A DNA stretch of 64,000 bases from Chitinophaga pinensis (GTDB lineage: Bacteria; Bacteroidota; Bacteroidia; Chitinophagales; Chitinophagaceae). The translations under genes and the position numbers were made by a program. Of the stretch, positions 56,211 to 64,000 are shown one piece after another. How positions within the stretch are numbered: the first letter of the stretch is position 1; every line of letters starts with the position of its first letter. The notes below the pieces were generated by a model that worked only from the letters and a program-made list of their open reading frames with translations, had not been told where the DNA came from and ran no database searches. The stretch covers positions 398,633 through 462,632 of the forward strand of contig NZ_VOHS01000001.1 in NCBI RefSeq assembly GCF_007896845.1, written 5' to 3'.

Positions 56211-57314
56211 TTAACGGATATGTAAAACGCCGTCTTTGTAATAAGATTCTGCGCCGGTAGTTAACTTGATTGCATCCAGAAACTCCTGAATAGGTTCTGC
56301 TTTCAGGATGGTACCGGTAAACTTTTTGCGGGCTGTTGCAGGGTTGTCGATTACGACCTTTACACCATACCAGCGTGGGAGTACCTTGGTGATCTCACTC
56401 ATTGAGGTATTATCCAGTTTATATCTTCCTTTAATCCAGAGTAAATCATTTTCGTTTAAAGCGGTCAGCATTGTCCCTTTGTTTTCCAGATATGTAATTG
56501 CTTGTCCTGGTTTAAGGATTGTTTGTTTGTTTGCTGTAGCAAAAGATACGGCGCCTTCTACCAGTGAGACTTTTATAAGTCCGGGGTCGTAAGTATTTAC
56601 GTTAAAGGAGGTACCGAGCACCTGTACAGCACCATTTGGGGTGTGTAGGATAAAAGGCCGGTTTTGATCTTTGGCGACTTGTAAGTAGGCTTCTCCGTCA
56701 ACAAACACTTCTCTGGTATTTCCTGTGAAGTGAAAAGGAAACCGGAGTGAGGTGGCGCTGTTGAGGAATATCAGGGTACCATCAGATAATGTAATGTGAT
56801 AGTCCATACCTGGAGGAACCCATAGTTTGTTTACCTGTTCAGTAGTATTGGTCTTGTCTTTTGTGGAATATGTGAGGGAGTTGTTTCTATTCTTTAATTG
56901 TGTGCCACCATTAACTGTAATACTATCCTGAGGGGCAGAAAGATCGACGATCTCGCCATTGGATAATTGTAGTTGGAGCGTTGTATTATTAATTGCCACA
57001 TCCTGACCTGATTTTATTTTATCAGGATGGTTTGTAAAAAGTGGGTATATAAAAATAACGAAGGCTGTTATAGATGCGGCGACGAGCAGCATGCTAAGAG
57101 CCAGTCCATTTCTTTTACGGAGTTTTCTACTTTTTAGTTTATCCTCAATAAGAGCGAAGTCAGCCTCGCTATCGAGCTGTTGTATGGCGGGTTCACTGGA
57201 CCAAATGGCGTATTCCTGCTGAAGCTGTTCGAATTCGGTTTTTAGTGCCGGATACTCTTTAAATGCATTTTGAAGGAGTTGCTCATCTGTTTCGTTAATA
57301 ACCCCCATCACCAC
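56211..57314 (-). CDS. FecR family anti-sigma factor
   Basis: A 367-residue inner-membrane protein. A cytoplasmic anti-sigma part (1-80), one membrane helix at about 85-107 (ALSMLLVAASITAFVIFIYP), a FecR periplasmic domain at about 130-240 (VPPGMDYHITLSDGTLIFLN, then EVFVDGEAYLQVAKD), and the DUF4974/STN-like C-terminus (IQEFLDAIKLTTGAESYY). It holds the FecI-type sigma factor, encoded 110 bp upstream, until the cognate SusC-type receptor (58.3 kb) signals. Confidence 0.92.
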   Translation of the reverse strand: MVMGVINETDEQLLQNAFKEYPALKTEFEQLQQEYAIWSSEPAIQQLDSEADFALIEDKLKSRKLRKRNGLALSMLLVAASITAFVIFIYPLFTNHPDKIKSGQDVAINNTTLQLQLSNGEIVDLSAPQDSITVNGGTQLKNRNNSLTYSTKDKTNTTEQVNKLWVPPGMDYHITLSDGTLIFLNSATSLRFPFHFTGNTREVFVDGEAYLQVAKDQNRPFILHTPNGAVQVLGTSFNVNTYDPGLIKVSLVEGAVSFATANKQTILKPGQAITYLENKGTMLTALNENDLLWIKGRYKLDNTSMSEITKVLPRWYGVKVVIDNPATARKKFTGTILKAEPIQEFLDAIKLTTGAESYYKDGVLHIR

Positions 57315-57424
57315 TTTTCATTCATCAGCTGATGAATATGATCCCTATCTAATTCCATGAGTTATTATTAATTCAAGTATAAGAGTATTGCGCTCCCGAA
57401 ATGGGTGATATAATTATATGATTA

Positions 57425-57973
57425 TTATGACAATTTTTCACGCAACGTTTTAATTGCGGTAGCGAGGTGAGTCTTGACAGTATTATCACTTAACCCCATG
57501 ATGCTGGCCACTTCTTTTCTTTTCATGCCCTGAAGGACATAGAGTTGGAATGCTTTGCTTCTCTGTGCTGGCATAAATTTCAGTAGTTCATTCACTTTAT
57601 TGTCGATATAGTCGCGGACAGTTGGCTCATGTTCTTCTTCCATGTGTACGGTTGCCTCTTCCTGTGAAGAATAATATTCCTGTTGAGATTTCTGCAGACT
57701 CTTCTGTCGTTTTAAGATAAGCATACAATTGTACCGTATAGAGATATATAGATATCCCTTGAGGTTGGTGTGTATATTATTATATCGCTTTTTCTCGAAG
57801 AAGTCTATAAAGAACTCCTGTATAACATCTTTTGCTTCTTCTACATCTCCCAAAAGCCGGCTTGCTTCGAACAGCAGGAGCTTTTCGAAGCGTATGTACA
57901 TTGTCTTATACGCGTTTGTATTTCCGGATTTTAGTTCTTGTAGCAGCAGATCGTCATTCACATCGGTGTGCAT
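57425..57973 (-). CDS. FecI-type ECF sigma factor
   Basis: A 182-residue sigma factor: region 2 at about 20-90 (NAYKTMYIRFEKLLLFEASR, then KDVIQEFFIDFFEKKRYNNI) and region 4 at about 120-180 (MKRKEVASIMGLSDNTVKTH). It pairs with the FecR-like gene downstream and the divergent SusC receptor with an STN domain, the usual cell-surface signalling trio. Start 57973 (MHTDVNDDLLLQELK) is chosen; an in-frame ATG at 58021 adds a non-conserved stretch. Confidence 0.92.
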   Translation of the reverse strand: MHTDVNDDLLLQELKSGNTNAYKTMYIRFEKLLLFEASRLLGDVEEAKDVIQEFFIDFFEKKRYNNIHTNLKGYLYISIRYNCMLILKRQKSLQKSQQEYYSSQEEATVHMEEEHEPTVRDYIDNKVNELLKFMPAQRSKAFQLYVLQGMKRKEVASIMGLSDNTVKTHLATAIKTLREKLS

Positions 57974-58021
57974 GCTGGTTGATTCTGTATGAATGATTAT
58001 GATTGAAAAAGCACGATGCAA

Positions 58022-58337
58022 GCTAGTATGCTCTACGTTAATATCATAATGTTTCCCATTAATTTATGTTGCCTGTTCTGATGTACGACACTTTAATTTA
58101 CGACCTTTCTTCCGGATTATTTCTTAATAATCAGTTAACATAGCCTGAAACCCTATATTGTACTATGTTTTCACGGATGGGTGAACCCAACCGAAAAAAA
58201 ATATATTTTCTGAATTCACCCATTTTTCAAGACACCTATTCTTAAGGATAGAAAGGGGGAACCTTTTTGCCTAGCTAAATTCATTACCAAATATCGTCAG
58301 GTGACTGTCAATTAACTAACCATTTAGTCTTGTCCTT
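58022..58337. other. 316-bp divergent region between the FecI gene and the second SusC gene
   Basis: AT-rich, without an ORF. It contains the inverted repeat at 58177-58223. No clear TAnnTTTG element was found in either direction, as would fit a promoter read by the local ECF sigma factor. Confidence 0.4.
58177..58228 (+). repeat. Inverted repeat upstream of the second SusC gene
   Basis: ATGGGTGAA (58177-58185) pairs exactly with TTCACCCAT (58215-58223), followed by TTTTT. Spacing 29 nt. Terminator-like, 110 bp before the SusC start; could also be a sigma-target or attenuator. Confidence 0.5.
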
Positions 58338-61300
58338 ATGCATCAAAAATTTACTCACTGCTACGCAGCCCGTAGCTTAATGGGCATTCTTTGCCTGTTA
58401 CTTCCCTGTATTTATTCCGTTGCGCAGAAGAGTGCGCAACCGGGTAGAAATGTTACACTTACAAGCAGCCGCATCGCCCTGGGGGATGTTTTCAATGTCA
58501 TTGAAAAACAAACCGGGATATTGCTATTCTTTGGAGACCTGAATACCAATCAGACTGTTGGTGTGAAATTCGTTGCAACGCCTGTTGAAGAGGCCTTGGG
58601 AGAGATGTTGCCTCCTATCGGACTGACCTATGAGTATGTTAAGGGGAATAAGGATAAAATATTTATTAAGTCAATTATGCCTTCAAGAAAAGAGAAGGAT
58701 ACTGTGATGGTGAGTAGGGTTAGTGGCCTCGTGACAGACGAGAATGGTATGCCTTTGCATGGCGCTACTGTCAGGGTGAAGGGAACTTTATTTGGGACAT
58801 CTACCAGTAACAGGGGGGAATTTACTTTGAATCATCCAATTGAGAAAGATGTTTTGCAGGTTAGTTTTACCGGTTTTGAGATGGTGGAGATCCCCGTTTC
58901 AGGAAAGTCCAGTGTAAAGGTACGATTAAAGCAAGGGGACAATAGTTTAAATGAACAAGTGATAACGGCGTATGGTAGCACGAAACAGACAAAACTGACA
59001 GGTGCAGTGACTGTTGTAAAAGGCGACCAGATACAAAACCTGCCTAATAGAAGTTTTGATAAAAGCCTACAGGGCCTGGTGCCGGGCTTATTGGTTACAC
59101 AGGGAACCGGACAACCAGGTGGAGGATTAGGAAATTTTGTGTTACGCGGTATCTCAACAGGGGGTACTATTGAAAATGGTGCGACTACAAGAAATCCTTT
59201 GATTATAATTGATGGCGTGCCTGTCATTCAGGATCCTGCACAAGCTACTACGAGTAGTGTTGCTATAAATAATCCGATGTCTCAATTGAATCCCTCAGAT
59301 ATAGAATCTATAAGCATATTAAAAGATGCAGGTGCAATCGCTTTATACGGATCCAAGGCAAGTAATGGTGTGATTCTAATAACAACTAAAAAAGGCAAAG
59401 CAGGAAAAACACGGTTTAACTTTCGGCATCAGACAGATCTCGCATCCAGATTGAACAGTAATTACAATATGTTAAATCAGAAAGAGTATCTGGATTTATT
59501 ATATGAAACATATAAGAATACTGATCCTGCTTTTTGGACTGATGATCGGATAAAATCGGACCTCATCAGCAAGTTTCCGCATCAGATAAACTCACCCGGT
59601 GATACCAGCTTTTATTCCGAACCTAACTGGATGAAAGAATTGTATAATAATCATGCCATGACATTTGCGAATGAATTGTCAATATCAGGAGGCAATGAGA
59701 GGAGCAATTTTATATTAATCTTGAATATACAAAACAAGATGGTATAGAAAAGAATACAGGTTTCGATAGAAAATCCATCCGTATCAATTATGAGAATTCC
59801 CCTGTTTCATGGTTGAAGTTAGGGCTAAATACAGCACTTTCTTATAATGTGCAAAAGTTTAGTTATCCAGGCGCATCAGAACGTTAGTGTCAGCGATATC
59901 TCCTCTGAATGCTATACGAGATAACAATGGACTGGAAATATTAAATTATTCATGGGGATTATCTACTCCTTATGATTTGACTTATAATTTTGATCAGGTG
60001 GCAAGTCCCTTGGCCGCAGCCAGATTAACATTAACAAAAACGTTTCATATCGTGGACTAAGCATCTATACGTAGACATTCATCCCTTTAAGGGTATTTCG
60101 TTTTCCTCGAATTTAGGCACCAATTTCATGTTAACTGAGTCGAAGGAAAAAATCCACTACTTGCAGGATCTAACCTCGACCCCGGAATTGGAAGGATCAA
60201 TGAAACAGACGTAAGAAATGCCAATTTATACAACGAATATTCTGCGATACTCTAAAACAATCAGTAGTAAGCATAATTTAAGTTTGTTATTGGGGCACGA
60301 AGCGCAGATCCTTACCAGAAAATATTTACGTAATTGTACAGAATATAACAGGGAATCCATTAGCGGACCAGATAAATACAGGTAAAATAACAACGCTGGT
60401 GGTCTTACGAGTAAGCAGACTTTGTTGTCTTACTTCGGTCAGGCTAACTACGACTTTTCAGGTAAATACCTCTTGTCGGAAGCATTCGAACTGATGGGTC
60501 ATCCTTATTTGGAGATAACAAAAATTCGGCTCACACTGGTCTACCGAATAGGGTGGGTCGTGTCATCTGAACCATTCGCAACACGTATATCTAAAGTCAT
60601 TAATTACTTTAAAGTTAGAGGTAGTCTTGGATCACTGGAAATTCATCCGCTATATCCAACAATTTGCGCTATGACAACCTGGTATTATATAGGTTTCTTA
60701 ACACTGGCGCAGTTTTGCCTAACCCTTATGTGCCACCTGGAAACCCAAATATTCAATGGGAAAAGACATTTAATTGGGATGCAGGAATTGAACTTAGATT
60801 TTAAATAACAGAGTTGCGTTTACGGGAGATATTTATAGTAAGAAAACATCTAAAGTTATTGCTGGAATTAATATTCCGACGACTACAGGTTTCTTTAATT
60901 TACGGAGCAATATAGGAGATCTTAGTAATAAAGGTATTGAACTCTCAGTTTCTGCTGATTTATCAGATCAGGTAAATTCAATTGGAATATAAATGCTAAC
61001 TGGAGTAAGAATAAAAACATATTGACTCGTGCTTTCCTCCCTTTAGAAAGGCCTGGACGTAGTTTAATCGCAAATGGAACCGGAATAGCCTATAATTCAT
61101 TCTATATGCCAAGATGGGCTGGTGTTAATCCTGCTGATGGAAAACCACAATGGATTGATTCTACTGGCAAAGTAACAAGTGACTATAACGCTGCTTTACC
61201 TGAATTCGTGGGGAATTCTCAGCAGATGGATTTGGTGCTATTACCAATTCGTTTCTTATAAAGGTATTGAGTTGTCAGCAATGATTTATTTCCAATATGG

Positions 61301-61723
61301 ATCTGAGATTTATAATGGTGATGCGGCAATGTTCGGGGTAAATGATGGATTAAATCCATTTATTAACCAAGACCGTAGCGCACTTAATCGTTGGAAAAAC
61401 CAGGAGATATCGCTGCAAATCCCAGAAGGTTACTTTTTGGACAACAACGGAACGTATGAGGAGGCACAAATGTGTCAACCAGATACCTGTTCGATGGTGA
61501 TTTTATCAGACTTGCGAATATAACATTAGCGTATAAAGTTCCTAAGGATATAATTGATAAAACTCATATAGAAACACTACGATTCTTCTTTCAATGTCAC
61601 AATGTAGCTACCTGGACCAGATACTCCGGACAGGATCCTGAGAGTGTAAGTGGGAGTGGAACTGCTGGTGCGATCTATCCATTACAAAGAACGCTTTCTC
61701 TGGGAATGAACTTAACTTTTTAA
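58338..61723 (+). pseudogene. SusC/RagA receptor with STN signalling domain, broken by many frameshifts
   Basis: A TonB-dependent receptor of about 1130 residues when repaired. The first 469 residues are intact: signal peptide, STN domain at about 35-115 (SSRIALGDVFNVIEKQTGIL) that contacts FecR, CarboxypepD-regulatory domain (about 128-205) and plug (about 210-330, with NPLIIIDGVPVIQD and ILKDAGAIALYGSKASNG). After about 59725 the frame breaks repeatedly, at intervals of one to a few hundred bases. The barrel can be followed to the end through frame switches (KEKIHYLQDL; LSYFGQANYDFSGKYLLS; RWAGVNPADGKPQWIDSTGK; final strand LSLGMNLTF). Breaks are explained by single missing bases. Confidence 0.85.
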
Positions 61724-61747
61724 TACAGCAGACTAAATAAATAATCT

Positions 61748-63184
61748 ATGAGATACTGTAGACTAATTTTTATAAACATGATATTGTTAACACTTATATC
61801 ATGTACAAAAGATTTTTTGGAAATAGACGATAACACAGCTTTAAACCGACAGAGCTATGTGAAGGATCTTGTTACGATGCAGGACTTTCTTAATGGTATT
61901 TATTTTAAGTATGCAGTGAATTTTGAGTATGCAAGCAGTCAGGCCTATCCGGAATTAATAGCAGACAATTTAAAGCCAGCTTCTGATGCAGGAGGATTAT
62001 TGACAAGTCATTATGCTGGGCACAAAATCAGATTTCAGCGATACGCAGGAATATGCAGGAATAGATCCTCGTGCAACGGCGATGAATCCACTTTGGCGAA
62101 TAGGTTATCAGATAGCGCATGCCTGCAGCTTTGTAATTGAAGAAACTGATAAATACCGAAAAGAAAATGAGAAACTTGCTGATGTATTAAAGGACAGGCG
62201 TATGCAATGAGAGCGTTGGTGCATTTTAAGCTTGTTAATGTCTTTGCTCAGCATTTAATTTCACAAGTGGGGGGACACATATTGGAGTTCCTATGTTGAT
62301 AACTATGATATATCCTTTCAGTTGACAGATTAACCGTCGCGGATGTATACCAACGAATAATTGCGATTATGAGCAATCAAGAGCGCTTTTCAACAGAGGT
62401 AAAAGATGTGACAATAATGAATTTGTCTGCAGTAAAGGCATTGTTAGCCAGAACCTATTTATTTAAAGGAGATTATACCAATGCAAAAAAATGCTGCAGA
62501 AGTCGCTAATGAACACCTTGATGACAATTTCTGAAGGGTATCCTGATAATATATTTAAATATAAGAAACCTGCGAAACAGAACATTATATCAGTTGTCAC
62601 CTTTGGGGTGGGGTTATGCCAGCTGGATTTTTGGGAATATTAGTGAATGGTGTTGATTGGGGCTTTGTTGCTACAAACGATATCGCGGATATTCTTGTTG
62701 AAGACCCCAGGGATATTCGCCGAAACTGGGTTGTTAGTGAACAAGGTAAATGGCAGGTTGTGAAATTTCCCATATCTGCTGCAAGTGAAGTTGATCCGGC
62801 AGTGCCTGATGAAAAAGCTGCGTACTATTCTCTGTAGTTCGGTCATCCGAAATGTTTTTAACGCAGCAGAAGCATCTGCGATATTAGGCGAAGAAAATGA
62901 TGCTCGTTGTATTTAGATGCTGTACGGAAAAGAGCAAATCCGTTTAGTGTACCTGTGCATGCAACAGGCGCCGCACTGATTGATTCAATAAAAAGGAACG
63001 TCGTAAAGAATTGGCATTTGAAGGCTTAGAATGTTCGATTTGCAGAGAATGCGGAAAGGTGTTCATAGAGAAGATGCAAGGTTTTCTTATGCAAAGGATC
63101 TGCCATTTCCAAGCGGCAGGGCGATCGCACCAATTCCACCATCTGAGTCTCATGGCCGGCCTTCCTCAAAATGACGGGTACTAA
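61748..63184 (+). pseudogene. SusD/RagB lipoprotein, broken by many frameshifts
   Basis: About 480 residues when repaired. The lipoprotein signal MRYCRLIFINMILLTLIS ends at Cys19, followed by TKDFLEIDDN typical of SusD. Conserved SusD blocks follow in shifting frames: GQAYAMRALVHFKLVNVFAQ (62192), VKALLARTYLFKGDYTNA (62430), RRKELAFEGLECFDLQRMRK and the closing RAIAPIPPSES (near 63130). The C-terminus ends at TAA about 63182-63184 after one more repaired base. It is the partner of the SusC gene 24 bp upstream. Confidence 0.8.
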
Positions 63185-63203
63185 AATTTTCAATTAACAA
63201 GAC

Positions 63204-64000
63204 ATGAAGTATTTTTCCATTCTATTTACAGCTGTGTTTATCAGTGTCAGGATTTCTGGCAGCTCGGGATCCGGAGATAAGTAAAAGCGACAATCCCCAG
63301 GATTCTTCTATGGTGGTGTTGTGTAAACCTGGATTAGACTGCAAAGGCAACCCGTTGAAATTAGCATTCTCCTGTAGAGATAGTCAATCCGAGAGAACGT
63401 GAATGGCAGCTGGAGAGAACAGTTGTGACGATGGCATGTTAAAATGGAGCCTAAAATCAAAAGTTCCTGTTTATGTATCTCTCCGTTCGGTGTTTACAAA
63501 TATTAAGACCAAAGATATTAATACTAGAACCTCGGGACAGCATTACATTTAGTCTCACAGATAGTTTGCAATTATCAGTTGCTGGCGAAGGAAGTAAAAA
63601 ATATTTTTAACATTGGCAATGACTCAGCGCTTGAGACATTACAATGCCTTCGAATCCAAGGAGTTTTACCAAATCACTGGACGACTATTTCGAATGGGTT
63701 AAACTATTTGGATAAGCAACTAGAAGTAGTTTTGCCAATAATTGAGTCGTTCAAAAACAATATTCTGTATATGCGTATAACCAGATAAAAGTGACTTCAT
63801 TGATCAAAACTTAGATGACAGATCGGATAAGTTTGGATCTTTATTGTGGTCGTATGCTGTAAAGACTAAGATGTCCAAGGCTGACCTTTGCAGAATATAT
63901 GATTCAACTTATTTACCTGCTATTAATAAATATTATCCGGTAGCATCAGCGTTTGTATTCGGAACGTGGAAACCCATTCTGTTTGCTGTTGACAGAAAAT
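63204..64000 (+). pseudogene. Secreted protein of unknown function, frameshifted, runs off the window
   Basis: Starts MKYFSILFTAVFISV and, with one base added, continues SGFLAARDPEISKSDN: a signal peptide. Further protein-like stretches follow in changing frames (MVVLCKPGLDCKGNPLKLA; NPREREWQLERTVVT; MLKWSLKSKVPVYVSLRSVF; LTDSLQLSVAGEGSKK). I do not recognise the family. It lies 19 bp after the SusD gene and so probably belongs to the same operon. It is open at the window edge. Confidence 0.45.

Noticed and set aside
58338..63184. Old pseudogenes as the cause of the broken SusC/SusD
   Set aside because: Not excluded, but not preferred: conserved blocks and ends remain intact and only single-base losses are seen.
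1..64000. CRISPR arrays, tRNA or rRNA genes, insertion sequences, prophage
   Set aside because: No repeat-spacer array, cloverleaf, transposase, integrase or phage gene was recognised on either strand.

Overview
The window is a chromosomal segment of a Bacteroidota bacterium, most likely a Chitinophaga-like member of the Chitinophagaceae. The evidence is gliding genes gldD and gldE, two SusC/SusD pairs, FecI/FecR-type sigma/anti-sigma genes, a GH92 glycosidase, and several -7 elements of the Bacteroidota type TAnnTTTG. No tRNA, rRNA, CRISPR array, prophage or transposon was seen.

Layout. 1-14.8 kb is mostly core: 3' end of purH; an ECF sigma factor overlapping a membrane anti-sigma-like protein with a TonB C-terminal domain; lutB and a Pmp3 protein; DUF3109; gldE-gldD; ssb; a frameshifted mutY; an HU protein, a TPR protein, a 31-residue AURKAIP1/COX24-type basic protein and an RNase E/G; an L,D-transpeptidase; ridA. 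14.8-23.1 kb holds a 3-hydroxyacyl-CoA dehydrogenase-like protein, tsaB, an ArsR regulator with an MBL/rhodanese sulfur protein, an SDR, a BON lipoprotein, an LpxL-type acyltransferase, nadB and a YhhN protein.

23.1-43.9 kb is the most distinctive region. A response regulator of the NtrC class and its histidine kinase lie divergently from a long export cluster: HlyD adaptor, permease, ATPase, four more large FtsX/MacB-type permeases in tandem, a second ATPase, a TolC protein and a second HlyD adaptor. A near-consensus sigma-54 promoter (26080-26094) stands just before the first adaptor gene, with GTCC/GGAC inverted repeats upstream that could be activator sites. I infer a sigma-54-controlled, two-component-regulated tripartite efflux or envelope-stress system with several exchangeable permeases. 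It ends in a 56-bp perfect palindrome that looks like a terminator.

44-53 kb carries a lysine-rich small protein, a GH92 alpha-mannosidase-type enzyme, a long hairpin built of 11-bp units, gpsA, and an intact SusC/SusD pair. 52.9-58 kb is DoxX, a DbpA-like DEAD-box helicase, a frameshifted polytopic membrane protein, and a FecR/FecI pair. 58.3-64 kb is a second SusC (with STN domain), SusD and a secreted protein, all cut up by many frameshifts.

Reading-frame breaks are a feature of this window. mutY, three of the five permeases, the membrane protein near 55 kb, and everything after 59.7 kb are interrupted. Each break I examined closely is explained by one missing base, often in a homopolymer, and the protein continues on both sides. 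This looks more like base-calling error than gene decay, but sequence alone cannot settle it.
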